Under the pieces are notes generated by a model. The model was given only the letters and a program-made list of their open reading frames with translations, made no database searches and was not told the origin of the DNA. A stretch of DNA of 64,000 nt from Lactiplantibacillus modestisalitolerans. Its GTDB lineage: Bacteria; Bacillota; Bacilli; Lactobacillales; Lactobacillaceae. Shown here one piece after another: positions 33,009-41,577 of this stretch. Location of the stretch: positions 62,001 through 126,000 of the forward strand of contig NZ_BJEA01000012.1 in assembly GCF_005405425.1 (NCBI RefSeq). The letters are read 5' to 3'. A program made the translations under genes and the position numbers. The stretch's first letter is position 1. Every line of letters begins with the position of its first letter.

Positions 33009-34406
33009 ATGGCAACGAAAGCAACGTCAGAAAAGGTCGCCGGCAAACGGCTGATCGCGATTACGGCGGTCGCCTTAATGGCGTTTATTGGAATTTTAGT
33101 GGAAACGTCGATGAACGTGACGTTTCCAACCCTAATGAAAACGATGAACGTTTCGCTGAGTACGGTGCAGTGGATCACAACCGGGTACTTATTAACGGTT
33201 GCGTTATTAATGATTACGTCGGCGTTTCTAAAACAGCGCTTTACGAACCGGCAATTATTTGTGGCCGGGGCGTCACTATTTATTATTGGTGATTTAATTG
33301 GGGCTTTGGCCCCCAATTTTTGGATTTTATTATTGGGCCGGATTATTCAAGCGGTGTGTGCCGGGATTGCGATTCCGCTGATGATCAACGTAATTGTCGA
33401 AAGCGTTCCGCGGGCACGGCTGGGTTTCTACATGGGACTTTCCAGTTTGATTTTGATGATTGCGCCTGCGAGTGGGCCAACTTTTGGTGGCCTGATGGTC
33501 GCAATCGGCGACTGGCGGCTTATTTTTTGGGCGACGTTACCGGTTGAATTGTTGATTTTAATATTTGGTTGGCAGGCGATTGAACAATACTCGCCAACGC
33601 AAGCCGTTAAGTTTGATTGGCGCCAATTTGGTTTGCTCGCCGTGGCCTTTGTTGCGATAATGCTTGGTTTTAATAGTCTGAGCACCGCGGGCTGGTTGAG
33701 CTGGCAATTCTTAGGCGGAGTTGTTTTAGGAATTGTGACGTTATTGGCATATGTTCGGGTTGCACGGCATAGTCAACGGCAATTATTAAAATTAGAGATT
33801 TTTCGAAACCCGATTTTTACGTATAGTTTCTTTGCTTACATTCTTTTGCAATTTTGTAATATTGGCATCAACTTTGCGTTACCGAACTATGCGCAGTTGG
33901 CGATTGGGGCGTCCTCATTAGTGGGGGGACTGATTTTGTTACCGGGAAGTTTAGTGACGGCAATTTTGCAACCGTGGTTTGGTCATTTATTAGATAAGTA
34001 TGGGGCGCGGTTACCAATCCTGTTAGGAAGTAGTCTATTTTTGGCGGCGGCGTTGGCCTTTACGGTGATGGGGCGAAGTTTAACGGTGGTTTTGATTGCC
34101 ATCTTTTACGTTGTCTTTAGTATTGGACGGTCGATGGCGTTTAGCAATACGATGACAAACGGGTTAAAGGAAGTGGCGTTGGATCAGCGGGCGGATGCGA
34201 ATGCCATCTATAATACGGGCCAGCAGTTCGCGGGTTCGTTGGGAACGACGGTGTTGGCCGTGTTGATGTCGTCGGTGAAGGCGGATAATTTGACGCAGGC
34301 GGTGGCGACGGCGCGCGGAAGCCAGTTGGCGTTTGGATTGATTGCGTTGATTGGGATTATTAATTTTGGTTTTTATTATGTGGTGTTTAAAAATCAGAGA
34401 GTGTGA
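33009..34406 (+). CDS. MFS multidrug exporter, DHA2 (EmrB/QacA) family
   Basis: A proton-driven drug/H+ antiporter of 465 residues with about 14 predicted helices. The antiporter motif C is seen in APASGPTFGGLM (~residue 155), motif A-like LLGRIIQAVCAGIAIP precedes it, and TVQWITTGYLLTVALLM is typical of the family. The ATG at 33009 has GCGAG 8 nt upstream, a modest site. The last codons AGA GTG TGA lie inside a family R repeat, so the repeat supplies the C-terminal Arg-Val and the stop. The substrate is unknown. Confidence 0.9.
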   Translation: MATKATSEKVAGKRLIAITAVALMAFIGILVETSMNVTFPTLMKTMNVSLSTVQWITTGYLLTVALLMITSAFLKQRFTNRQLFVAGASLFIIGDLIGALAPNFWILLLGRIIQAVCAGIAIPLMINVIVESVPRARLGFYMGLSSLILMIAPASGPTFGGLMVAIGDWRLIFWATLPVELLILIFGWQAIEQYSPTQAVKFDWRQFGLLAVAFVAIMLGFNSLSTAGWLSWQFLGGVVLGIVTLLAYVRVARHSQRQLLKLEIFRNPIFTYSFFAYILLQFCNIGINFALPNYAQLAIGASSLVGGLILLPGSLVTAILQPWFGHLLDKYGARLPILLGSSLFLAAALAFTVMGRSLTVVLIAIFYVVFSIGRSMAFSNTMTNGLKEVALDQRADANAIYNTGQQFAGSLGTTVLAVLMSSVKADNLTQAVATARGSQLAFGLIALIGIINFGFYYVVFKNQRV

Positions 34407-34705
34407 GGGCCAGCGGGTTGATGCTGAGCACTACCTAGCTAAGGGCATGATGCCGGACTTTGGCATTGTGCCCTTAGCGTAGTAGGCGCAGGCATCAGCT
34501 GGCCCGAACACGTTTCGGCTATATCGCAATAGCGAGACGGGGTTATGCGATGGCGGCTTAGCGTAGCAAGCACAGATACCAGTCGGCCCGAACACTTTTC
34601 GGCTATCAGGCAAGAACGCGGCCGGGCTTTGGCATTGTGCCCTTAGCGTAGTAAGCGCAGGCACAGGCATTAGTTGGTCTGGAACACGTTTCGGCTATTA
34701 GGCAG
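34398..34705 (+). repeat. Family R repeat array, about three units, overlapping the MFS gene end
   Basis: The first unit (34398-34525) is almost identical to the one at 26131. It is followed by a short unit with GCGATGGCGGCTTAGCG and a third mosaic unit. The first 9 bases of the array encode the final two residues and stop codon of the exporter. Confidence 0.9.
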
Positions 34706-34781
34706 AGAAAATGCGCCTGAATCTCGGACAGCGTAGCGGGCTTAGTGCAGTAACCCCGTTTAACCGGCAAGTAAAGAGACT

Positions 34782-34882
34782 GGTTTTATGATACGTGGCT
34801 GCCAAGAAGAATGCCCGCAGTGTTCCTGCCAACCGGTGATACCCGCTGCTGGCGGCAGCTCAACCCCAATTGGTACAGAACC
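34782..34882 (-). repeat. Family F2 short derivative (MITE-like), 101 bp
   Basis: The imperfect terminal inverted repeats GGTTTTATGATACGTGG and CCAATTGGTACAGAACC flank a core that carries the F2 left half (GCCAGCAGCGGGT, GGAACACTGCGGGCAT) on the minus strand. It is closely related to the copy at 42283. Confidence 0.75.
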
Positions 34883-34912
34883 AAAAGACCAACCCGCGGG
34901 CTGGTCTTTTTA
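34883..34912 (-). terminator. rpiA terminator
   Basis: AAAAGACCA.CC pairs with GG.TGGTCTTTT; it directly follows the rpiA stop and abuts the F2 element. Confidence 0.8.
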
Positions 34913-34915
34913 AAC

Positions 34916-35584
34916 TTAAAATAGTGTCGTCACCTGCTGATGATCCGCATCCCCCAAAATAGCGTTGGTCACGAGCCGGTCAAAGTAGGACGTTTCCACG
35001 ACGCCGGCCGTAGCGACCAGTTCCTGGTTGAGTGCGCTTAAGTGTTCGTAAGTCGGAAAGTGGCAGTCAATTAATAGGTTGCCCTGATCACTTAAGGTAA
35101 ACCCATCCCGGTTCGCCGCCGTCCGGACGGTAGCCTGGCCGCCGAGGTCGCTGACGGTTTGCATGACTAGGGCGAATGCGGTTGGGAGGACTTCTAACAC
35201 TAACGGGGTTTGGGGATCGAATTGGTCGACGAGCCGGTCCTTAACCGTCAGGAGCCAGTATTCGTCCGCGAGACTGGCGATGATTTTTTCGGCGGTGTGA
35301 ATCCCGCCACCACTTTTGAGGGCGTTACCGTGGTGGTCAAGTTGGTCACAGCCGTCAAAGGCGATGTCGATGCGGTCACAGTACGCGGGCGAAATCACCG
35401 TATAACCGAGTACGGTTGCGAGTTGGCGGGTCGTGGGCGACGGTGTGACGACGGTAATGTCGTTAACGTGGTTGGCCGCCTGACGGACGAGTTCGCCAAC
35501 GGTCGTGCCGCCACCGAAGCCAACGACCATCCCCGCTTTGATCAACGGGAGCGCTTGGGCGACGATTGCTTGTTTAATAGCCAT
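34916..35584 (-). CDS. rpiA: Ribose-5-phosphate isomerase A, divergent
   Basis: Interconverts ribulose-5-phosphate and ribose-5-phosphate (pentose phosphate pathway); 222 residues. Motifs fit RpiA but are diverged: GFGGGTTVGE for GxGTGST, DIAFDGCDQLD for DGADE, LKSGGGIHTAEKI for KGGGGALTREKI, and VVETSYF. The Asp pair and the lysine of the active site are kept. The ATG at 35584 has GGAAGTGG about 6 nt upstream. The divergence suggests either a second paralogue in this genome or an enzyme for another sugar phosphate. Confidence 0.85.
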   Translation of the reverse strand: MAIKQAIVAQALPLIKAGMVVGFGGGTTVGELVRQAANHVNDITVVTPSPTTRQLATVLGYTVISPAYCDRIDIAFDGCDQLDHHGNALKSGGGIHTAEKIIASLADEYWLLTVKDRLVDQFDPQTPLVLEVLPTAFALVMQTVSDLGGQATVRTAANRDGFTLSDQGNLLIDCHFPTYEHLSALNQELVATAGVVETSYFDRLVTNAILGDADHQQVTTLF

Positions 35585-35779
35585 TCTGATCCACTTCCAA
35601 ACTGATAAGATACCCTCATGATAGCACGTGATTGGCCATTTAACTAACAGGGAAGACGTTAATTCAGTAATTCCTAGTTGGGAGGTTGGGGATAATTAAA
35701 GGTGGTTTGAAACGCGACCCTTTAAAATAAGGGGGATTGATGGCAACCTTCGTTACGGCGGAAGAAGGTTACAAGCAAA

Positions 35780-36334
35780 GTGAAGCGGACACGATGGATT
35801 GTGATGATCACAATGCTGGTCGGTCTCGCGTTGCTGATCAGCGGTTCGGTGGTAAAAGCGGCCGTAACACCGTTTGGCCGCAACCGGTGGCCTCGAGCGC
35901 GGGTCACGTACGTTATTCGGGGCTCCGCGTACGACCGCCGGGTTTTTCAAACGGCGATTGCGGCTTGGAACGCGACTGGAAAGTTTCGGTTTGTTGCTGG
36001 TAGCAACGCCAATCATCAGGTCACCCTGATGACAAGTCGGGCGATGACCGGGCTGTATTACCGGTTGGCGGGAATCACGTTCACAACGAGTCCCAAAGCG
36101 GGGTATTTTAGCCGGGCACGGGTCTTATTGTTAACCCGTAACTTGACGAAGTATCACTATTCGTATTGGGATCAGGTGCACGTGGCAGAACACGAACTGG
36201 GGCACGTGATGGGGTTAAACCACAGTCGGGCGCCGCTTAGTGTGATGCGGGCGGATAACCGCTATAACGGGATTAGCCATGGGGATCAAACGGCCGTAAA
36301 ATTGCGTTATCAGCTACCAGTTGGGGAGCGATGA
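35780..36334 (+). CDS. Secreted zinc metalloprotease of the metzincin/matrixin type
   Basis: A 184-residue secreted protein. A signal peptide covers ~1-28 (basic MKRTRW, hydrophobic core, cut near VKA-A). The mature part has ARVTYVIRG and FQTAIAAWNATGKFRF, typical of matrixin-like domains. The zinc site HVAEHELGHVMGLNHS (HExxHxxGxxH) is near residue 144, followed by SVM, resembling the Met-turn. The start is probably GTG 35780 with GAAGG 11 nt upstream, which is a weak start. The substrate is unknown. Confidence 0.85.
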   Translation: MKRTRWIVMITMLVGLALLISGSVVKAAVTPFGRNRWPRARVTYVIRGSAYDRRVFQTAIAAWNATGKFRFVAGSNANHQVTLMTSRAMTGLYYRLAGITFTTSPKAGYFSRARVLLLTRNLTKYHYSYWDQVHVAEHELGHVMGLNHSRAPLSVMRADNRYNGISHGDQTAVKLRYQLPVGER

Positions 36335-36428
36335 AGCGATTTTTTAGACCTGATCGAAGGTTGGTCATCGATTGGCGCTTCACAACTTTGTGGGGCGTTT
36401 TCTTTTTGCAGCCGGTTCCAATCGTTGA

Positions 36429-36457
36429 TTGACACTTTTTTAATGTAATTCTAAACT
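36429..36457 (+). promoter_or_regulatory. Promoter of the multicopper oxidase gene
   Basis: A perfect TTGACA (36429-36434) with a 17-bp spacer to TAAACT (36452-36457). No copper-box operator was recognised. Confidence 0.65.
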
Positions 36458-36518
36458 AAAGTTAGTGCTTATTTTGTTCACAAGTATTTGAGGTTTAGAA
36501 TTTTAAGGGGATGTCAAG

Positions 36519-38024
36519 ATGGCAAAAAAAGTCTATACTGATTATTTTTTTGATGAACCAGCTTATAACACACACGATGGGGGTTATATTCCGTTGACGA
36601 CGCCGAAAACGGCGCCCCAACCGCTCGCAATTCCACCGTTATTGAAGCCGGACAAGCAAACCGCGACGGATGATTATTATACGGTGCGGGCGCAAGCGAG
36701 TGAAACCCAGTTTTTACCTGGTAAGAAGACGAAAACTTGGGGGTACAATGCCGGCTTTTTGGGTCAAACCATTGTTTTCCGGAATGGTAAGCAGACCCAC
36801 ATTGATTTAAAGAACGCGTTACCCGAACTAACGACCTTTCACTGGCACGGCTTAAACGTTCCCGGCCCAATTACGGACGGGGGCTGTCACGCACCGGTTT
36901 ATCCGGGCGAAACGAACCATATTGACTTTAAGGTCATGCAGCCAGCCGCGACGATTTGGCTTCACGCCCATCCGTGCCCATCAACGGCCACCCAAGTTTG
37001 GAAAGGGTTGGCAGCGATGGTCATCGTTAAAGACGACGTGGAAGACCAATTGCCACTACCACGCAATTACGGGGTCGATGATATTCCGATGGTCTTGCAA
37101 GACCGCGAATTTCATGCAGATAACCAATTCGATTACCGGGCAGACTACGATCCCGATGGGGTTCAGGGACACACGGCCCTCGTCAACGGGACCGTTAACC
37201 CGTACTTTAACGTGACGACCCAACGGGTGCGGTTGCGGATCTTAGACGGTTCTAACCGGCGAGAATGGCGTTTGCACTTTGATGATGGTTTGGAATTTGC
37301 CCAAGTTGGCTCGGACGGTGGGATTTTACCAGCCCCAGTTTACATGGATAAAGTGATGATGACCTGTGCGGAACGTGATGAGCTGGTCGTGGACTTCGGC
37401 CGTTATCAACCCGGGGATGAGGTCACGTTAATGACCGATGACACGCCGTTGTGTCATTTCCGGATCAAGGCGTTTGACCCTGATGATACCCAATTACCAG
37501 ACCACTTAGTCGATATTGAAGATGAGGAACCGACCCCTGGTTTACCCGTCCGCAAGATTACGATGGATGGTATGGACGAAGAAGTTGCGATGGACGGTAA
37601 GAAGTTCGATATGCAACGAATCGATGCCCGCCAAAAAGTTGGTGACGTGGCTATTTGGGAGATTACCAATACAAACAGTACGAAAAATGGGATGGTTCAC
37701 CCGTTCCACGTACACGGGACGCAATTCCGAGTTTTGGCCCGCAACGATGGTCCGGTCTATCCAAATGAACACGGTTTGAAGGATACGGTCGGTGTTAACC
37801 CGGGCGAAACGGTTCGGATTAAGGTTAAATTTGATTTAACCGGGGTTTACATGTATCACTGCCATATTATCGAACACGAAGATGGTGGGATGATGGCCCA
37901 AATCGAATCGTACGATCCGGCTCATCCAAAGACTTACCATTTAATGGATATGGAAACACTTAGAAACGCCTTTGCTAAGGAAAAGGGGATTAAACCAGAA
38001 GATGTCTGGATGCCCGGTTGCTAA
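36519..38024 (+). CDS. Multicopper oxidase (laccase / CotA-like)
   Basis: A blue copper oxidase that couples one-electron oxidation of phenols, amines or metal ions to reduction of oxygen to water; 501 residues. All four copper-ligand blocks are present: HWHG (~residue 109), HAHP (~149), HPFHVHG (~395) and HCHIIEHEDGGMM (~445; Cys-His and type 1 Met). There is no signal peptide, so it is probably cytoplasmic, unlike CueO. Lactobacillus homologues have been linked to laccase activity and biogenic amine removal. ATG 36519 follows AAGGGG by 8 nt. Confidence 0.94.
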   Translation: MAKKVYTDYFFDEPAYNTHDGGYIPLTTPKTAPQPLAIPPLLKPDKQTATDDYYTVRAQASETQFLPGKKTKTWGYNAGFLGQTIVFRNGKQTHIDLKNALPELTTFHWHGLNVPGPITDGGCHAPVYPGETNHIDFKVMQPAATIWLHAHPCPSTATQVWKGLAAMVIVKDDVEDQLPLPRNYGVDDIPMVLQDREFHADNQFDYRADYDPDGVQGHTALVNGTVNPYFNVTTQRVRLRILDGSNRREWRLHFDDGLEFAQVGSDGGILPAPVYMDKVMMTCAERDELVVDFGRYQPGDEVTLMTDDTPLCHFRIKAFDPDDTQLPDHLVDIEDEEPTPGLPVRKITMDGMDEEVAMDGKKFDMQRIDARQKVGDVAIWEITNTNSTKNGMVHPFHVHGTQFRVLARNDGPVYPNEHGLKDTVGVNPGETVRIKVKFDLTGVYMYHCHIIEHEDGGMMAQIESYDPAHPKTYHLMDMETLRNAFAKEKGIKPEDVWMPGC

Positions 38025-38104
38025 GCAAAAGGTGTGATTAGTTAGGTTAACGTCCAATTAACGGTATACTAAAACCAGCTAATTGGCGAACTAATTTGAA
38101 AATC

Positions 38105-38140
38105 AATGACCGGTTGGCGAATGCTGACCGGTCATTTTTT
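38105..38140 (+). terminator. Terminator after multicopper oxidase
   Basis: AATGACCGGT pairs with ACCGGTCATT and is followed by TTTTTT, only 3 nt before the next ribosome site. Confidence 0.85.
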
Positions 38141-38154
38141 ATGGAGGAATGAAG

Positions 38155-38523
38155 ATGCAATTAATTGCAACGATTATGGTGGTCTTAGTTGCCGTGGAAC
38201 ACCTATTTATTACGGGACTAGAAATGTTTAACGCAGATAGCGACCTGGCAGCCAAGGCCTTCAACATGCCACGGGCGGCCTTGAAAGATCCGGTTGTCCA
38301 AACCCTGTTCAAAAATCAGGGCCTCTACAACGGCTTTTTAGCCGTGGGGTTACTTTACAGTTTGTTCGTAATGCCAGCGGTTGCGTGGGCGGGGGCTACC
38401 CTGTTCTTCTTAGCTTGCGTTTTGGTGGCCGCCATCTACGGGAGTGTGACGGCGAGCCGATCCATTATTGTGGTGCAAGGCTTACCAGCGTTGATTGCGT
38501 TTGTACTGGTTTATTTGGCATAG
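38155..38523 (+). CDS. DUF1304 small membrane protein
   Basis: A 122-residue protein with four hydrophobic helices. The N-terminal part AVEHLFITGLEMF and KNQGLYNGFLAVGL are characteristic of the DUF1304 family (YwnA/YqjF-like integral membrane proteins of unknown role). ATG 38155 follows GGAGG by 7 nt; the ATG at 38149 is too close to that site. A terminator lies between it and the oxidase gene, so expression would need readthrough or a promoter around TATACT (38065-38070). Confidence 0.85.
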   Translation: MQLIATIMVVLVAVEHLFITGLEMFNADSDLAAKAFNMPRAALKDPVVQTLFKNQGLYNGFLAVGLLYSLFVMPAVAWAGATLFFLACVLVAAIYGSVTASRSIIVVQGLPALIAFVLVYLA

Positions 38524-38587
38524 CGCTATGTAGCGAAAATCGTGCGCCAGTTGACGCACGGCTGGCTAATTAATTATTGCGGGACAC

Positions 38588-38621
38588 AAATGAGGCCGTG
38601 ACTTTGTCGCGACCTCATTAA
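38588..38621. terminator. Hairpin between DUF1304 and PEBP genes
   Basis: AATGAGG.CG pairs with CG.CCTCATT; T tracts are weak on both sides. Confidence 0.55.
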
Positions 38622-38634
38622 TGTTAAAAAACGC

Positions 38635-39144
38635 TTAGACGCGCCCAATCACGGTCGTCTTGGCAGTTGCTAAAACGTGGCCGGCGATGGCGTCGTGGAA
38701 CTCATTCAACCAATAGCCACTTGCTAAGGGGAGCTCGCTATCTAAGGCAAATAATTTAAATGAATAGCGGTGGTCCTGATCGGGTGGGTTGGGACCAACG
38801 TAATGGTGGCTAATTTTGACGTCAGTTTCGCCAACGTAGCCCCCGGCAGTCGAGTTACTACCTTGAACCATCGGAATGGCCCCGGTCTGACTTGCGTTTT
38901 CCGGAATGTGGGTCGTCGTTGCCGGAAGGTTGGCGGCAATCCAATGAATCCAAGTAAAACCGCCGACCGGAATCGCATCGTGGTCGACAAAACTAAAAGC
39001 TAACGAGTGGGTTCCGGCTGGAACGCCACTAATATCGATTGGAAACGAAATAATCGGGTGACCGTGGTAGCGCTGGGCGGGGGCAGCTTGCTTAGAGTAA
39101 AGTGGTGCGAGCGCGCCATTAATAGTTGGAATTGTCACTTGCAT
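38635..39144 (-). CDS. YbhB/YbcL-type phosphatidylethanolamine-binding-like protein
   Basis: A 169-residue cytoplasmic protein of the PEBP (RKIP-like) superfamily. Core segments are HPIISFPIDISGVPAGTHSL, FVDHDAIPVGGFTWIHWI (the D-P..HW pattern of the ligand pocket), GGYVGETDVKISHHYVGPNPP and HRYSFKLFALDSEL. Bacterial members have no firmly assigned role. ATG 39144 follows AGGAGGG by 9 nt. It is monocistronic. Confidence 0.92.
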   Translation of the reverse strand: MQVTIPTINGALAPLYSKQAAPAQRYHGHPIISFPIDISGVPAGTHSLAFSFVDHDAIPVGGFTWIHWIAANLPATTTHIPENASQTGAIPMVQGSNSTAGGYVGETDVKISHHYVGPNPPDQDHRYSFKLFALDSELPLASGYWLNEFHDAIAGHVLATAKTTVIGRV

Positions 39145-39171
39145 GGGCTTGATCCCTCCTTAATACGTTTA

Positions 39172-40368
39172 TTATAACGCTAATAATCGCTGACGTAGTG
39201 CTGGGTCAACCGCATAAAGGTAAAGCCCGTGCCGACCGCGTTTCATTAGAACGTTAATCGAATTGAAAATAAGTTGTACTTTGAGCGGATCCAAGTTACC
39301 CAAGTCGTTACGGCGCTTGAAGGCTTCTTGATCTTGATAGGCAGCTGGTTTAACAATCACGCGGTCGCTAACGGGGTCGTAGCCGACGGACGGGCCTAAA
39401 ATAACGCCAGCGTAGTTTAAATCGAAACCTTGAATCGTGTAAATGGAGCCGACTTCGTTAATGGTTTCCGGGCGTAACGCCCACGGTTCGGCGGTTAAAT
39501 TGACTTTATCCCAGGGGAGCTTTAGGGAGCCCGCCGTGACGTACCAGGTCCCGTGGTTAACGACGTAGGGAAAATCGGCCGTCGCAATCATCCGCGCGAG
39601 CCCACCTTGTTGGTCGCGTTGACGAATTAAATCGTAGAGCGGTTGCCCGTCCTGAAAAACGCGCAGGTCGAAGTTCGGACTGCTAGGTAGGGGTTGGAGG
39701 TGGCCCCGCGTAAAGGCGTTGATCCAATTGACCACGTCCGCGTCTGCGCTAACCCGAAATTGTTGATCGAGGTCAAAAATTTGATGCGAATAACGGTTTA
39801 GTAGCGGATCAAGGTCATTTGCGTGCCAATAACTTTTGAGTTTTAAGACTTGGCGGGTATCAAAAACAACCACCACGACGTGACTCAGGTTAAGTAAGTC
39901 GGCCAGTTGATTTTGCCCCGTGTAACGGTTATAGCGGTCCGGCTGCGTCAATAACAAGTGGGCTTCGTCCACGAAAACGACGTCGGCCCGGTGGTTCGTT
40001 TTCGTTAGCCGGTTAATTAGCGGTGTCGGTTTTTGGAAGTCTTTTTTCAAGAGGTGTGGATCGTCTGCGGCCAATTGTTTGTAAATCTTGAGCATTTCGT
40101 TATGGTTGACCGTTAGATAGTTGTTAGTCCCTTGTAACGGATTCGCGTCGTGCTGACGACTGAGCGCTTGCAACTTGGCGAAGGCCGCGGCCAGAACGGC
40201 ACTTTTGCCAGTCCCGGCGTCACCGCGAATAACGAACAGGCCGGCCTGTTCGGCGTGGCGGTGTTCGGTGATAAATGTTAGTAGTTGTTGTTCTAGAGCT
40301 TGTTGTGCCGGCGATAGGGCGGCATCGGCCGCTAATTTAAAGGTGGCGGCACTCATTGAGGTTGTCAT
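39172..40368 (-). CDS. DUF2075-family P-loop ATPase
   Basis: A 398-residue NTPase related to SF1 helicases. Walker A is FVIRGDAGTGKSAVLA (~residue 50), Walker B VVFVDEAHLLL (~135), then VVVVFDTRQVL and the C-terminal GSIYTIQGFDLNYAGVI typical of DUF2075. The start is ATG 40368, 8 nt after GGGAG; the longer reading from TTG overlaps that site. Some family members sit with phage or restriction-type systems, but none is visible here. Role unknown. Confidence 0.88.
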   Translation of the reverse strand: MTTSMSAATFKLAADAALSPAQQALEQQLLTFITEHRHAEQAGLFVIRGDAGTGKSAVLAAAFAKLQALSRQHDANPLQGTNNYLTVNHNEMLKIYKQLAADDPHLLKKDFQKPTPLINRLTKTNHRADVVFVDEAHLLLTQPDRYNRYTGQNQLADLLNLSHVVVVVFDTRQVLKLKSYWHANDLDPLLNRYSHQIFDLDQQFRVSADADVVNWINAFTRGHLQPLPSSPNFDLRVFQDGQPLYDLIRQRDQQGGLARMIATADFPYVVNHGTWYVTAGSLKLPWDKVNLTAEPWALRPETINEVGSIYTIQGFDLNYAGVILGPSVGYDPVSDRVIVKPAAYQDQEAFKRRNDLGNLDPLKVQLIFNSINVLMKRGRHGLYLYAVDPALRQRLLAL

Positions 40369-40484
40369 CCAAATCACTCCCAAGCGTCATTATAACTTGA
40401 ATTTGGATTAAATTGAAAGTTGTCGGGTGGTCGAGCGATGGTGGTAAACTAAAGGTAATATTAATCAGAGGGGGAAATTGCACT

Positions 40485-40985
40485 ATGAAACTTGATTTTT
40501 CGGTTGCCGTTCACAGTTTGCTGTACCTTGATACTCACCGGTCAGAGAAGGTTTCTAGCCGGGAGCTGGCTCAATCACTGCAACTGAACCCCGTTATGAT
40601 TCGTAATATTTTATCCGTCCTCCATAAACATGGTTACTTAATTGGGACGGTTGGTAAAAACGGGGGTTATCAGCTTGAAAAGCCGTTGGCCGCCATTAAT
40701 TTGGGGGAACTCTACGATTTAACGATTCCGCCAACGATGAGTTACGCGCGTTTTATTACCGGCCCTTCAAAAACGGCGCAGCAGGCCGACCACTCACCGA
40801 TTGCTGCCAATATTAGTGAGACTTTGACCGACCTCTTCACGGTGGCGGACCGCCAATACCGCGCTTATTATCACCAATTTACAATGGCCGATTTACAAGC
40901 CGATTTGCGGCATCACGGGCGCTTTTTGCGGCGGGCCGCCCGACATCCGGGAGCGGTTCAAGCGGATGATTCGGAGTCTAATTAG
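40485..40985 (+). CDS. Rrf2-family transcription regulator without Fe-S cysteines
   Basis: A 166-residue regulator. The winged HTH covers residues ~1-80 (FSVAVHSLLYLD, SSRELAQSLQLNPVMIRNIL, GYLIGTVGKNGGYQL). The region that carries three cysteines in IscR/NsrR has none, so it does not bind an Fe-S cluster in that way; this is the YwnA/CymR-like class. ATG 40485 follows GAGGGGG by 10 nt. It is divergent from the DUF2075 ATPase gene across 116 bp and may control it or itself. Confidence 0.88.
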   Translation: MKLDFSVAVHSLLYLDTHRSEKVSSRELAQSLQLNPVMIRNILSVLHKHGYLIGTVGKNGGYQLEKPLAAINLGELYDLTIPPTMSYARFITGPSKTAQQADHSPIAANISETLTDLFTVADRQYRAYYHQFTMADLQADLRHHGRFLRRAARHPGAVQADDSESN

Positions 40986-41153
40986 CGACTTTAAATTATT
41001 AACTAAAAAGACTGACTAGTTTGGAAAATGAGCTGGTTGCGCTTAAGAACCTTAATTTAACAGGAGTTATCCGTGAAGGATTGTCAGCGCCCCCAACTGA
41101 TGGTATCTTAGTAAGCAATTCAGAGTAGGCGTGCAGTGAAAGGGGTTTTGGCA

Positions 41154-41471
41154 ATGGAACCACGGGTAGTGATGATTCATGAAGAGGGCCGCTATCGCGA
41201 GCTTTCAGAACAACGGTATTGGTTGGAATCGGCGGACTTTTGGGGCGTTGATGGCACTGGCGATACGGTCAATGAAGCAATTGGGAACTTTTTGACCAAC
41301 CTAGTTCAGTATTGCCACGACTACTATCAACGTGATCTGTGGCAGCTCGATAATCGGCTATTGCAGGTGGACAGTGTCGACGCCGTGCTCGCCTACGTGC
41401 ACGCGGGAAAGTCGCCGGCACCGCTATTTACGTTTAAAATGGGCCGCGAGCCGATTGCCTTCGCATCTTAA
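41154..41471 (+). CDS. HicB-like protein without partner toxin
   Basis: A 105-residue protein. The central stretch RYWLESADFWGVDGTGDT, then VNEAIGNFLTNLVQYCHDYY, follows the HicB-type pattern (strand, G-x-GDT-xxEAxxN helix). No HTH is evident, and no hicA-like reading frame flanks it. The start is ATG 41154, 8 nt after AAAGGGG. It is a stand-alone gene between Rrf2 and the BCCP homologue; function unknown, and the HicB link is by pattern only. Confidence 0.6.
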   Translation: MEPRVVMIHEEGRYRELSEQRYWLESADFWGVDGTGDTVNEAIGNFLTNLVQYCHDYYQRDLWQLDNRLLQVDSVDAVLAYVHAGKSPAPLFTFKMGREPIAFAS

Positions 41472-41577
41472 AATATTGAAATATTGATAGATTCTTAACG
41501 AATGCTTCATACTTCCACCACAATCCTGCGCTAAACTTTGCGGTATAATCAAAGCGTAATCATTGGAGGGTGCAGGT

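Noticed and set aside
32837-33316. Minus-strand open frame across repeat and the MFS gene start
   Set aside because: It runs through a family R repeat and antisense to conserved transmembrane coding sequence; composition is not protein-like.
35722-36016. Open frames around the start of the metalloprotease gene in other frames
   Set aside because: Only the frame with signal peptide and zinc motif is protein-like; the others lack a ribosome site.
36335-36428. Possible terminator after the metalloprotease gene (GAAGCG...GCGCTTC)
   Set aside because: The T run lies inside the loop, not after the stem, and the stem is short; not convincing.
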